Shown: positions 16,947 to 25,880 of the stretch, one piece after another
Position numbering within the stretch: position 1 is the stretch's first letter
Layout of the letters: every line of letters begins with the position of its first letter
Assembly: GCA_018222585.1 (NCBI GenBank)
Contig: JAAFAB010000018.1
Span: 1 to 46,077 of the forward strand
DNA: 46,077 nucleotides
Origin: Paracoccaceae bacterium
GTDB taxonomy: Bacteria > Pseudomonadota > Alphaproteobacteria > Rhodobacterales > Rhodobacteraceae
Reading direction: 5' to 3'
The notes under the pieces: generated by a model
Told to the model about the DNA's origin: nothing
The model's database searches: none
What the model saw: only the letters and a program-made list of their open reading frames with translations
Program-made: the position numbers and the translations under genes

Positions 16947-17730
16947 GGTGTTTCCTCCGTCTTGCGCGCCAGAGCGTGATGGCCGCCTCATCCAGAAGCG
17001 GCGCCGCCAGCGAGGTGAAGAGCGCCGCCGAGACCGCGATCTGCGCCGGCGCCGCGCCCTGCCATTTCGTCGCGAAAAGGACGACCAGCGCGCCGTAGAG
17101 CAACCCGTTCAGCCAGCGGCCGGGGCGGGTCGCGGCGCTGGCGACCGGATCGCAGACCAGCAACACCAGCACGACGCCCGCCATCGGCAGCACCGGGGCG
17201 AGGCCCGCAGGCCAGGTGCCCTGCCCCGCCGCATAGGCCGCGCCGGCGGCCAGCCCTGCCCCCGCCAGGATCCGCCCCGGCAGCACGCCGAGGGCTACGC
17301 CCAGCACCGCGCCGGGGATCGCCGCCCAGGCCACCGGCAGCACCAGCTCGGGCCAGGGGGCGGCCGGGAAGCCGAAGCCGAGGAAGGCCAGCGTCACCGT
17401 GGCCGGGTTGACCACGTTGCGGCCCCAGCCCCCGAAGACCAGTTCCGCCGCGACCGAGCCGAAGGTGATGCCAAGCACCAGCCTTGCGAGGCCAAGCTCC
17501 TCCGGCGCCAGCATCGCCACCGCCAGCGCGGTCAGCGCCCCGGCGAGGCTGGGCGGCTGTGCCCGCGCCAGCATGAAGATCAGGTGCCAGATGCCCGAGA
17601 TCACCAGCGCCAGCGCCAGCCGTGCCGCCGCCTCGATGCCGCCGTACCAGAGCCAGGTCAGCGCCAGCGGCATCAGGCAGATCAGCAGCAGCGCCGCCAC
17701 GGTCTCGCGGTCCCAGAGGCCCCGGATCAC
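16939..17730 (-). CDS. nqrB: Na+-NQR subunit B, shortened and without the FMN-attachment segment
   Basis: A membrane subunit of 263 residues, where NqrB usually has about 410. Conserved pieces are the VFGGWGRNVVNPA motif (residues 98-110), which lines the quinone site region, and the C-terminal CDPVASAATRPGRW block with the last helices. Between them there are only about 80 residues; in typical NqrB that space is over 100 residues longer and holds the SGAT motif whose threonine carries FMN. No SGAT or similar motif exists anywhere in the protein. The N-terminal cytoplasmic part is also reduced to a few residues. The frame is clean and overlaps nqrA and nqrC, so this is not a sequencing break. 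It could be a divergent NqrB/RnfD type. Confidence 0.88.
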   Translation of the reverse strand: MIRGLWDRETVAALLLICLMPLALTWLWYGGIEAAARLALALVISGIWHLIFMLARAQPPSLAGALTALAVAMLAPEELGLARLVLGITFGSVAAELVFGGWGRNVVNPATVTLAFLGFGFPAAPWPELVLPVAWAAIPGAVLGVALGVLPGRILAGAGLAAGAAYAAGQGTWPAGLAPVLPMAGVVLVLLVCDPVASAATRPGRWLNGLLYGALVVLFATKWQGAAPAQIAVSAALFTSLAAPLLDEAAITLWRARRRKHLG

Positions 17731-19007
17731 AGCCCCTCCTCCGCCGCGATGCGGTCCAGCGCGGCGCGCAGCAGGCCGGAAAGGCGGGGCGAGGCGCCGG
17801 TGACGTAATCGGCCAGGGCCAGATCCTCTTCCAGCAGCGAGAGGCCCCCGAGGCGGCTGAAAGTCTCGTCATCGCCCGCGGACAGTGCCCGCACCAGCGC
17901 CATGGCCGGCAGCAGCGATCCGAGGGCCTGGTCCAGCGCGGCGGTCGGGATGATCGGCAGCGGCCGCGCGGCGCGGCTCAGTGCCCGGGCGAACCAATGC
18001 GCACGCGGCCCGGCGCGCGGCGTGTCCCGCACCGTCACCTGCCGGTCGCGCAGGCCCAGCCATGTCGCCTCGGCCCCGTCCAGAGCCGAGCCCGAGAGCA
18101 CCTGGTGCCAGCCCGGCACCGTGGCGCCCTGGCAGAGGCCGCGCAGGTTGGCGCCCGGCTGGCAGCGCAGCAGGCGGCTTTCGCTCAGTGCATCGCCGGC
18201 GACCGAGACCGTGCGCAGCCCCGGCAAATGGCCGGTGATCAGCAGGTCGCCCAGGTCGGCGACATCCTCGGCGTGGATCTCCCAGACCGGGGCGCCGGGG
18301 GTTGCGGGGTGGTGGTGGTGAATGCGGAACCCGGCCAGCCCCTGCGGATGGAGGGTGCCGCAGCGCAGCAGCTGCAACCGCCCCTCCGCCGCGCCCGGAC
18401 CGGCCAGCGCCGCGCCCCGCCCCTGGCAGAGAAAGACCGGTCCCTCGGTCAACCGCCCGAGCGCCGCGAGGCCGCGATCCAGCGCCGCGCCCCTTCCCTC
18501 CAGGATGACGCGCGGGTCCGGCGCATGAGGGCGGGTGTCACTGGCCATGACGAAGACCGCGGCGGGCTGCTCGGCGACCCGGGGCATCTGGCCGAAGGGA
18601 CGGCTGCGGATCAGCCGCCAGAGGCCCGTGCCCTGCAGCAGCGCCCGGATCGCCGCCGTCTCGCCGCTCCGCGCGGCAGCGGTGTCGAAGACGTGGCGAC
18701 CCGCCTGCGGCTCATGGAAGAACAACAGCTCGACCAGTTGCCGCCCCGGCCCCAGCCGGACCCGCGCAAGTCGTGCCGCCATGGGGGCGGTCAGGACAAC
18801 CTCAGGGTGATCTCTCAACCGGGCGACCGGCGCCCCCTGTGGCAGCAGCGCCCCCTCTGCGGCCAGCATGTCCAGGCGCAACCGCTCGGCCCGCTGCGGG
18901 ACCAGCGCCGCCTCGTCGGTCAGCAGATCCCGCCGCACGCCCGGCGCGGGCGGAGCGGTCGGGATCGCGATATCAAGACCCGCATTGCGCGTGATGAAGG
19001 GCATCAT
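17727..19007 (-). CDS. nqrA: Na+-NQR subunit A
   Basis: A peripheral cytoplasmic subunit of about 426 residues, close to the usual 446. The N-terminus matches NqrA in a divergent form (ITRNAGLDIAIPTAPP). Stronger matches are TGLWRLIRSRPFGQMPRV, FVMASDTRPHAPDPRVI, and LLITGHLPGLRTVSVAGDAL followed by the LLRCQPGANL block. The start is ATG 19007 or ATG 19004 (adjacent codons), behind GGGGA; longer upstream frames would run into the divergent cytochrome promoter. It is the first gene of the nqrABCDEF-nqrM run, with the promoter expected in the 110 bases before the cytochrome gene. Confidence 0.9.
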   Translation of the reverse strand: MMPFITRNAGLDIAIPTAPPAPGVRRDLLTDEAALVPQRAERLRLDMLAAEGALLPQGAPVARLRDHPEVVLTAPMAARLARVRLGPGRQLVELLFFHEPQAGRHVFDTAAARSGETAAIRALLQGTGLWRLIRSRPFGQMPRVAEQPAAVFVMASDTRPHAPDPRVILEGRGAALDRGLAALGRLTEGPVFLCQGRGAALAGPGAAEGRLQLLRCGTLHPQGLAGFRIHHHHPATPGAPVWEIHAEDVADLGDLLITGHLPGLRTVSVAGDALSESRLLRCQPGANLRGLCQGATVPGWHQVLSGSALDGAEATWLGLRDRQVTVRDTPRAGPRAHWFARALSRAARPLPIIPTAALDQALGSLLPAMALVRALSAGDDETFSRLGGLSLLEEDLALADYVTGASPRLSGLLRAALDRIAAEEGL

Positions 19008-19116
19008 TCCCCGGAATTTCCCACAACTTCGGAACAATGGCATTTGCCAGAATCCCCGACTGCCGCCATCATGACGAACTGTAGCCAATTTTAAAGCCAC
19101 CATGCGGGAAAAGCCA

Positions 19117-20277
19117 ATGCGCCGAATCCTTGTTGCAACAAGATGTCTTCTTTTCACCCTCTGCGCCCTGCTGGCGGCGGCGCCGGCCATGGCGCAGCCG
19201 CAGGAGGTGCCCGAGGCGCTGCAGCCCTACATCCTGCCCGATGCCGGTCCCTTCCTGCCGAAGGACCTGGGCGCCGAGAACAACGAGGCCATCGCCGCCT
19301 GGATCGGTTCGGCCCATGCCGACAACGCCTCGGAGGCGTTCCGGCACTGGGATGACGAGGGCGAGATCGCCCCGGTCTGCTCGGTCTGCCATTCGGGTGC
19401 GGGGTTCCGCAGCTTCCACGGGCTGGACGGCTCGGATCCCGGGCTGCCGCAGAGCCCGATCCCGACGGGCGGCGTGGTGGACTGCGCCACCTGCCACGGC
19501 ACCGGCCTGACCGAGGTGAAGGTGGTCACCCTGCCCTCCGGCGTCGAACACCCGGTGGAGGGTGTCGAGGCCGCCTGCGTGACCTGCCACCAGGGCCGCA
19601 GTGCCGGGGCCGACGTCGAAGAGGCCACCGCCGACAGCGACCCCGACACCGTCGATGCCGCGCTGCGCTTCATCAATCCGCATTACAAGACTGCTGCCGC
19701 AACCTGGTTGGGCGGCTATGGCAAGGCGGGCTATCACTATGAAGGCAAGAACTATTCCGGCCGCTTCTTCCACGCCCGCCCGGTCGCGACCTGCGTCTCG
19801 TGCCACGATCCGCACGGGCTGGAGGTGAAGACCGAGAGCTGCACCACCTGCCACGAGGGAGAGGGACCACGCGCCTTCCGCATCCGCAAGCAGAGCTATG
19901 ACGGTACGGGCAACACGGCGCAGGGCATCCAGGCGGATATCGCCAACAACGCCGACCTGCTGCTGCGCACCCTGCAGGACTACAGCGCCGAGGTCGCGGG
20001 CGTCGGGCTGCTCTATGACGGACACAGCTACCCCTATTTCTTCGCCGATGCGAATGGTGACGGGGTGGCGGATACCGGCGACAACGGCCGCCCGGTCAAC
20101 TACGCCAGCTGGACACCACGGATGCTGCGCGCGGGCTACAACTGGAAACTGGTCACCGCCGATCCCGGCATCTACGCCCATAACCCGCACTACGCGCTGG
20201 AACTGCTCCATGACTCCATCGAGGACCTGAACAGCGCCCTCGGGCGCGATACCCGGGCCATGGGTGTCCTTCGGTAA
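19117..20277 (+). CDS. Periplasmic pentaheme c-type cytochrome
   Basis: A 386-residue exported protein with five CxxCH heme sites: CSVCH (88-92), CATCH (123-127), CVTCH (154-158), CVSCH (226-230) and CTTCH (242-246). A Sec signal peptide ends at about residue 26 (AMA/QP). The last 140 residues have no heme site and contain DANGDGVADTGD, which looks like a calcium-binding loop. ATG 19117 is chosen because GGGAA precedes it; ATG 19102 would add five residues. The gene is divergent from nqrA with about 110 bases between, so regulation may be shared. It would carry electrons in the periplasm; partner and substrate are not known, and I cannot place it in a named multiheme family. Confidence 0.88.
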   Translation: MRRILVATRCLLFTLCALLAAAPAMAQPQEVPEALQPYILPDAGPFLPKDLGAENNEAIAAWIGSAHADNASEAFRHWDDEGEIAPVCSVCHSGAGFRSFHGLDGSDPGLPQSPIPTGGVVDCATCHGTGLTEVKVVTLPSGVEHPVEGVEAACVTCHQGRSAGADVEEATADSDPDTVDAALRFINPHYKTAAATWLGGYGKAGYHYEGKNYSGRFFHARPVATCVSCHDPHGLEVKTESCTTCHEGEGPRAFRIRKQSYDGTGNTAQGIQADIANNADLLLRTLQDYSAEVAGVGLLYDGHSYPYFFADANGDGVADTGDNGRPVNYASWTPRMLRAGYNWKLVTADPGIYAHNPHYALELLHDSIEDLNSALGRDTRAMGVLR

Positions 20278-20291
20278 CCTTGGCGCAGCAC

Positions 20292-20338
20292 GAAATGAGG
20301 CCTGCGGGGAAATTCATGCCTCGCAGGTCTTTCATTTC
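20292..20338 (+). terminator. Stem-loop after the cytochrome gene, probable terminator
   Basis: GAAATGA (20292-20298) pairs with TCATTTC (20332-20338). Inside it, 20301-20309 pairs with 20319-20327 with one G-T position, and a small bulge lies between the two helices. It starts 15 bases after the cytochrome stop. The T-run after the stem is weak, so Rho-independent function is not certain. Confidence 0.45.
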
Positions 20339-20488
20339 AACATGACTCTCAGGCACATGTTATTCCGGATGGATAATTGCCCGGAAACGCGGCAATAATA
20401 TGTATCCCGGATTCAACTTAATGCACCGACGGCAATTTCCCGCCGAACTGCAATTCAAATGGCAATCCCCCGCTTCGCCGCAGACACG

Positions 20489-20522
20489 AAAAACCCCCGG
20501 CGCCCTCTCGGGCACCGGGGGT
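20489..20522 (-). terminator. Rho-independent terminator of the siderophore operon
   Basis: Bases 20493-20505 pair with 20510-20522 (ACCCCCGG and CCGGGGGT outer arms, one bulge) around a TCTC loop. On the minus strand the stem is followed by five T residues (complement of 20493-20489). It lies 21 bases past the stop of the ABC exporter, the last gene of the minus-strand run. Confidence 0.85.
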
Positions 20523-20542
20523 GTCACACAATCAAGGGGTGA

Positions 20543-22243
20543 TCAGGCTGCGAGGCTGGCGTAGGATCCGGCGAGGGCGATCAGGCTGTCGTGGCTGCCC
20601 TCCTCGACGATCCGGCCATGGTCCATGACGACGATCCGGTCGGCGTTGCGCACCGTGCCGAGGCGGTGCGCGATCACCAGCGTCGTGCGGCCCTCGGAAA
20701 GCGCCTCCAGCGCCTGCTGGATCTCGCGCTCGGTCTTGCTGTCCAGCGCGCTGGTCGCCTCGTCCAGCACCAGGATGGGCGGGTTCTTCAGGAAGGCCCG
20801 CGCAATGGCGACCCGCTGTTTCTGCCCGCCCGACAGGGTCACGCCGCGCTCGCCGACGATGGTGTCCAGGCCCTCGGGCAGGCCCTCGATCATCGGGGTC
20901 AGCTGCGCCTTGGCGGCGGCATCGAGGATCTCGGCATCGCTGGCGCCGAGGCGACCATAGGCGATGTTCTCGCGCAGGGTGCCACCGAAGAGGAAGACAT
21001 CCTGGCTGACCAGCCCGATCTGGCCGCGCAGGCTTTCCAGCGTGATCCGGTCCAGCGCGTGACCGTCGACGGTGATCGCGCCCGAGGTCGGCTCGTAGAA
21101 GCGCGGCAGCAGCGCCAGCAGGGTCGTCTTGCCCGCCCCGGAGGCGCCGACGAAGGCCACCGTCTCGCCCGCCTTGACGGTCAGGGAGATGCCCGAAAGC
21201 ACCGGGCGTTCGCTGTTGTAGGCGAAATGCACGTCCTCGAAGCGGATATCCCCGCGCAGCCCCTCGACCGCGCTGGCCTCGGGGTGGTCCTGCACCTCGG
21301 GCTCGATCTCCAGCAGTTCGAGATAGCGGCGGAAGCCGGCGATGCCCTTGGGGTAGGTCTCGATCACCGCGGCGATCTTGTCGAGCGGGCGGAAGAAGAT
21401 GTTCACCAGCAGCAAGAAGCCGACGAAGCCGCCGGTGGACAGCGTGCCCGAAAGCACGAAGCCCGCCCCCGCCACCATGACCACCACCTGCACGAAGCGC
21501 ATCCCCATGTAATGCAGCGTGGTCGAGGCCGCCATGGCGCGATAGGCCTGCAGCTTGGTGCTGCGGTAGGCGGCGTTATCCCGGGCAAAGAGACCCTCCT
21601 CGTGGCGCTCGTTGGCGAAGGCCTGCACCACGCGGATGCCGCCGATGGCCTCTTCCAGGCGCACGTTGAAGGCCCCGATGCGGGAATAGATCTCGCGGAA
21701 GGTGCGGGTCATCCGGGCGCCGTATATGGTGACCACGACGACCGAAACCGGCACGATCGCCGCAGTGATCAGCGCCAGCGTCGGGTGGATCGACAGCATC
21801 AGCAGGAAGGCCCCGATGAAGGTCATCACGGCGATGAACAGATCCTCGGGACCATGGTGGGCCACCTCGCCGATCTCTTCCAGGTCACGGGTGACGCGGG
21901 CCACCAGCTTGCCGGTGCGCGCGGTGTCGTACCAGCGCCAGGACAGCCGCGTCAGGTGTCCGAAGGCACGGGCCCGCATCTCGGTCTCGATGTTGATGCC
22001 CAGCATGTGCCCCCAGTAGATCACCACCGCCATCAGCCCGGCATTGACCGCATAGATCACCAGCAGGGCGATGGCGGCGGCGACGGTCAGGCTCCAGTCG
22101 CCGCTTGGCAACAGGCGGTCGATGAAGGCGGTGATCGCCAGCGGGAAGGCAAGTTCCAGCAGGCCGGAGAGGACGGCACAGCCGAAATCCAGCCAGAACA
22201 GGCGCTTGAAGGGTTTGTAATAGGCGAAGAACTGGCGCAGCAC
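20543..22243 (-). CDS. ABC exporter, fused membrane and ATPase domains
   Basis: A half-transporter of 566 residues that works as a dimer. Residues about 10-300 form six membrane helices. The ATPase domain follows, with Walker A GASGAGKTT, the signature LSGGQKQR, Walker B ILVLDEATSALD and the H-loop IAHRLGTV. It belongs to the MsbA/multidrug exporter type; substrate cannot be read from sequence. It begins 27 bases after the siderophore-uptake ATPase gene on the same strand, and the operon terminator lies behind it. This suggests a job in iron acquisition, for instance export of a siderophore or of the used ligand, but no siderophore synthesis gene is in view. Confidence 0.9.
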   Translation of the reverse strand: MLRQFFAYYKPFKRLFWLDFGCAVLSGLLELAFPLAITAFIDRLLPSGDWSLTVAAAIALLVIYAVNAGLMAVVIYWGHMLGINIETEMRARAFGHLTRLSWRWYDTARTGKLVARVTRDLEEIGEVAHHGPEDLFIAVMTFIGAFLLMLSIHPTLALITAAIVPVSVVVVTIYGARMTRTFREIYSRIGAFNVRLEEAIGGIRVVQAFANERHEEGLFARDNAAYRSTKLQAYRAMAASTTLHYMGMRFVQVVVMVAGAGFVLSGTLSTGGFVGFLLLVNIFFRPLDKIAAVIETYPKGIAGFRRYLELLEIEPEVQDHPEASAVEGLRGDIRFEDVHFAYNSERPVLSGISLTVKAGETVAFVGASGAGKTTLLALLPRFYEPTSGAITVDGHALDRITLESLRGQIGLVSQDVFLFGGTLRENIAYGRLGASDAEILDAAAKAQLTPMIEGLPEGLDTIVGERGVTLSGGQKQRVAIARAFLKNPPILVLDEATSALDSKTEREIQQALEALSEGRTTLVIAHRLGTVRNADRIVVMDHGRIVEEGSHDSLIALAGSYASLAA

Positions 22244-22270
22244 GGGCTTGGTCCTTGGTCTTGAGGGCAG

Positions 22271-23041
22271 TCAGAGAGGCAGGGCAAAGGGATGGGCAGA
22301 GGCGCCGACACTCATCTCGACGCCGTAGATACGCGCCAGCGCCTCGGGTGTCATCAGCGCATCCACCGGCGCGTCAAGCAGGCAACGCCCCTCGCCGAGC
22401 GCGACGACATGGTCGCAGAAGCGCGCCGCCATGTTGACGTCGTGCAGCACGATCACCGCCGAGAGGCCGCGCTCTCGGCACATGCGGCGCACGAGGCCCA
22501 GCACCTCGACCTGGTGGGCGACATCGAGGGCCGAGATCGGCTCGTCCAGAAGCAGGGTGCGGGCATCCTGGGCGATCATCATGGCGATCCACCCACGCTG
22601 GCGTTCGCCGCCCGAGAGGGTGTCGACAAGGCGGTGGCGCAGGGTCTCGACACCGCAGAGCCGCAGCGCCTCGCCCACCCGGGCGTGATCCTGGGCGCGC
22701 ATCCGCCCGAGCGCCCCGCGCCAGGGGTAGCGGCCAAGCTGCACCAGCTCGTCCAGCTGCATCCCCTCGGTCGGCGGGGTGACCTGCGGCAGGTAGGCCA
22801 GGGCGCGCGCCAGGTCGCGGCGCGGCCAGTCCGACAGCGGGCTGCCTTCGAAAAGGATCTGCCCCGAGGTCGGCACATGCTGGCCGGTGATCAGCTTCAG
22901 CAGGGTCGACTTGCCCGACCCGTTGCGCCCGATCAGCGCGGTCACCTGCCCGGCGGCGATCTCAAGCGACAGCCCGTCGATCAAGCGGCGACCGGGCACG
23001 TCGAAACGGATGTCCTGCAGGGAAAACAGGCTCATGGTCAT
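22271..23041 (-). CDS. Iron-siderophore ABC importer ATPase (FecE/FhuC-like)
   Basis: A 256-residue cytoplasmic ATPase driving ferric-siderophore uptake. Walker A is GRNGSGKST, the signature is LSGGERQR, Walker B is TLLLDEPISALD and the H-loop is VLHDVNMAARF. YLPQVTPPTEGM carries the Q-loop. The sequence type matches FhuC/FecE rather than sugar importers. Its ATG overlaps the permease stop by 4 bases; a second ATG two codons on is also possible. Confidence 0.93.
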   Translation of the reverse strand: MTMSLFSLQDIRFDVPGRRLIDGLSLEIAAGQVTALIGRNGSGKSTLLKLITGQHVPTSGQILFEGSPLSDWPRRDLARALAYLPQVTPPTEGMQLDELVQLGRYPWRGALGRMRAQDHARVGEALRLCGVETLRHRLVDTLSGGERQRGWIAMMIAQDARTLLLDEPISALDVAHQVEVLGLVRRMCRERGLSAVIVLHDVNMAARFCDHVVALGEGRCLLDAPVDALMTPEALARIYGVEMSVGASAHPFALPL

Positions 23042-25008
23042 GTCCTTCTCATCAGCCCGGCAAAGAGCCAGGGCGCCCCGATCAGCGTCGCGAAGAGGCC
23101 AAGCGGCAGGTCGTAGGGATAGGCGAGGCTGCGCGCCCCGAAGGCGGCGAGCCCCATCAGCAGGGCGCCGGTCAGCATGGCGCCGGCCAGGAAGTCGCGT
23201 GGCCGCGTCAGGCCAAGCGAACGGGCGATATGCGGCGCCATCAGGCCGATGAAGCTGACCGGGCCGACCAGTACGGAAGCGGCGCCGGTCGCCAGACCCG
23301 CGCCAAGGATCAGCGCCAGCCGCACCGCCGTGACCGGCACGCCGAGCGCCCCCGCCACGGCGCCGCCAAGCGGCAGGATCTGCAACCAGCGCCCGGCCAG
23401 CATCCCGCCCGCCGCCAGAAGCAACGCCAGCACCGTCAGCGCCGCCGCGCCTAGGGGCGTGGCCCGCGCGGCCGAGCCCGAGAGCCAGCCCAGCACCGCC
23501 CAGGCGCGCATGTCGCCCGAGGCCATGATCGCCGCCAGCACCGCCGAGGACAGGGCGCCGATGGCCAGCCCCGCCAGCAGCAGCCGCGCCGGGGCCATCT
23601 CGGCCCGCAGCGCATAGGCCGAGAGCGCCAGCAGCGCCAGGGCCGCGCCGCCGCCCGCGCCAAGGGCCAGCTCCAGCGCGCCGGGCGACGGCAAGGCGAA
23701 GATCGCCGACGCATAGCCCAGCGAGGCGCCGCCGGTGACGCCCAGAACCTCGGGTGCGGCCAGGGGGTTGGCGGTCAGCTTCTGCAGGATCGCGCCCGAG
23801 CCCGCCAGTAGAGCCCCCGCCGCGAGGCTGGCCAGCAGCGCCGTGGCGCGCAGCGGCAGGAAGGTCTCTCGCAGCGCGGGGTCAAGCAGGCCCCAGCCAC
23901 CGAGGCCGCGCCCGGCCATCAGCGTGGCCAGCGAGAGCACCGGCAGCAGAACCGCGAGCACCAGCAGCACCCTTCGGGGGTGGCGGGCGCGCGGTGCGGG
24001 GCGGTCTCCGGCCTCGGTCTCGGGCGGGACGGTGGCGCGCAGGCGGGGCAACAGGGCGATCAGCAGCGGCCCCCCAATCAGCCCGGTCAGCGCGCCGGAG
24101 GGCAGCACCGGCCCGCCCGCCGCCGCCAGCAGCATCAGCGCGCTGTCGGTGAGCGACAGCAGTAGCGCCCCGGCCAGCGTCGCCAGCAGCAACCGCTGGC
24201 GGATGGTGCGGGCGCCGAGGCGGCGCGCGATGGCTGGCGCGGCAAGGCCGACGAAGCCGACAAGCCCGACCTCGGCCGCCACCGTTGCCGAAAGCACCAC
24301 CGCCACGGCCAGTGCCGCAAGGCGCAGCGGCATGGCAGGCAGGCCGAGCGCGCGGGCCCCCTCTCCGCCCAGCGAGAGCAGCAGCAGGGGGCGGGCCATC
24401 AGCAGGGCCAGCGCCAGCGCGGGCAGCAGGACGGCGGCAAGGATGGCCGCGCCGCTCCAGTCCTGCTGCGTCAGGGCGCCGCCGTTCCAGATCACCAGTG
24501 ACAGCAGGTATTCACCGCGCGAAAGGGTCAGCGCGGTGGCGATGGCGGCGCAGAGCAGCCCGACCAGCATCCCCGAGATCGTCACCGTCACCGGCGCGAA
24601 GCCACGCCGTGCCGCCAGCGCCAGCACCGTGCCGGAGGCCAGCGCCGCGCCTGCCAGCGCCACCGGGCCACGCCCGAAGGCCAGAAGACCCGGTGCCAGC
24701 AGTGTCGCCGCCACCAGCGCCAGCTGCGCGCCCGCCTGCAGCCCCAGCGTCGTCGGATCGGCCAGCGGATTGCGCAGCACGGCCTGCATCAGCGCCCCCG
24801 CCAACCCAAGTGCCGCGCCGACCAGCAGCGCGACCATGCCCCGGGGCATGGCGCCAAACGCCAGCAGGATCTGGTCCAGTGTCATTCCTGCGGGGTCGTA
24901 TGGAACCACGGGCCAGTCAGCCAGCGGCAGCTGTTGCACTGCTGCGAGCATCCAGAGCGACAGGGCCAGCAGCCCGGCAAGAGGCCCCCAGAGCGCCAGC
25001 CGCCTCAT
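23038..25008 (-). CDS. Ferric-hydroxamate type permease, tandem FecCD domains (FhuB-like)
   Basis: An inner-membrane permease of 656 residues built of two homologous FecCD halves, about residues 1-330 and 345-656. Each half holds the LRNPLADPTTLGLQAG or LTANPLAAPEVLGVTGG type motif and the VGFVGLAAPAIARRL or VSFIGLMAPHIARSL motif that contacts the ATPase. A fused double permease is the FhuB arrangement, so ferric hydroxamates are the best guess for substrate. ATG 25008 overlaps the binding-protein stop by 4 bases and starts the first helix correctly; the longer upstream frame is not used. Confidence 0.92.
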   Translation of the reverse strand: MRRLALWGPLAGLLALSLWMLAAVQQLPLADWPVVPYDPAGMTLDQILLAFGAMPRGMVALLVGAALGLAGALMQAVLRNPLADPTTLGLQAGAQLALVAATLLAPGLLAFGRGPVALAGAALASGTVLALAARRGFAPVTVTISGMLVGLLCAAIATALTLSRGEYLLSLVIWNGGALTQQDWSGAAILAAVLLPALALALLMARPLLLLSLGGEGARALGLPAMPLRLAALAVAVVLSATVAAEVGLVGFVGLAAPAIARRLGARTIRQRLLLATLAGALLLSLTDSALMLLAAAGGPVLPSGALTGLIGGPLLIALLPRLRATVPPETEAGDRPAPRARHPRRVLLVLAVLLPVLSLATLMAGRGLGGWGLLDPALRETFLPLRATALLASLAAGALLAGSGAILQKLTANPLAAPEVLGVTGGASLGYASAIFALPSPGALELALGAGGGAALALLALSAYALRAEMAPARLLLAGLAIGALSSAVLAAIMASGDMRAWAVLGWLSGSAARATPLGAAALTVLALLLAAGGMLAGRWLQILPLGGAVAGALGVPVTAVRLALILGAGLATGAASVLVGPVSFIGLMAPHIARSLGLTRPRDFLAGAMLTGALLMGLAAFGARSLAYPYDLPLGLFATLIGAPWLFAGLMRRT

Positions 25009-25880
25009 GCCGCCGCCTCCAGCGCGGCAACCAGCCGCGCGGCGAACCGTTGCGCCGAGGGCGCGCCACCGAAGGGATTGCCATTCGGCAGCTGGATGAC
25101 CCGGCCCCCGGCCACGGCGGGCAGCGCGTTCCACAGCGCTCCGCGCGCGATATCGCGGCGGGCGGCGAGGGGGATCTCTCCGGCGATGACGATGCGGGCG
25201 TCAGGGACGTCGGCCAGCCGTTCGATCGGCACCGGGGCGTTGAAGCCGAAGCGGGTGCCCTCGGGCCAGGCATTCGCCAGCCCCAGACGTGACAGCGCAC
25301 CGCCGAACAGGCTGTCGACCCCGAAGACCTGCACGTGACGCGCGTCGCCGATCTGCACCAGGCAGACGGGCCGGTCGGTAAAAGGGCGCGCGCGGGTGGC
25401 GAGATCCTGCAAAGCCGAGAGATAGGTGTCGAGAGCCCCCTGCCCCGCCGCCGGATCGCCGATCCGGTCGGCCAGTGCCGTCAGCGCGGCCTCGACGCGC
25501 GGCAGCGGCGCCTCGCCCGGGATGAAGAGATCGCGCGAGAAAACCGGCGCGATGCGTTCCAGCTGCGCCTCGATGAAACCGTAGTAGTTCGACGACAACA
25601 CCAGGTCGGGCGCCACCAGGCTGAGGGCTTCGAGGTTGGGCGCCCCGCGCAACCCGAGGTCGACCGTGCCCGGTGCGGGCGGCAGCGCGGTCTCTCGCCG
25701 CAGCCGGATCAGCTCGGCCGCCGCGACGGGCGCATGGCCGAGCGCCTGCGCGGTCTCGTACATCGCCCAGTCGATCGCGGCGAGGCGCGGCGCCCGCCCG
25801 GCCCCGAGAACGACCGAGGCCGCGAGGGTACATCCCCCCGCGGCCAGCAGCCTGCGTCGTGTGATCCCCCGCCTTACCAT
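25005..25880 (-). CDS. Siderophore-binding protein (FhuD-like), Tat signal
   Basis: A periplasmic binding protein of 291 residues for ferric siderophore, class III (cluster A-II). The N-terminus MVRRGITRRRLLAAGG looks like a twin-arginine signal. The mature part has two lobes joined by a long helix, with typical stretches APNLEALSLVAPDLVLSS near residue 80 and QVFGVDSLFGGALSRLGLANAW near 190. It overlaps the receptor stop by 7 bases and the permease start by 4 bases, so the uptake genes are tightly coupled. The ligand type is inferred from the FhuB-like permease. Confidence 0.9.
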   Translation of the reverse strand: MVRRGITRRRLLAAGGCTLAASVVLGAGRAPRLAAIDWAMYETAQALGHAPVAAAELIRLRRETALPPAPGTVDLGLRGAPNLEALSLVAPDLVLSSNYYGFIEAQLERIAPVFSRDLFIPGEAPLPRVEAALTALADRIGDPAAGQGALDTYLSALQDLATRARPFTDRPVCLVQIGDARHVQVFGVDSLFGGALSRLGLANAWPEGTRFGFNAPVPIERLADVPDARIVIAGEIPLAARRDIARGALWNALPAVAGGRVIQLPNGNPFGGAPSAQRFAARLVAALEAAA

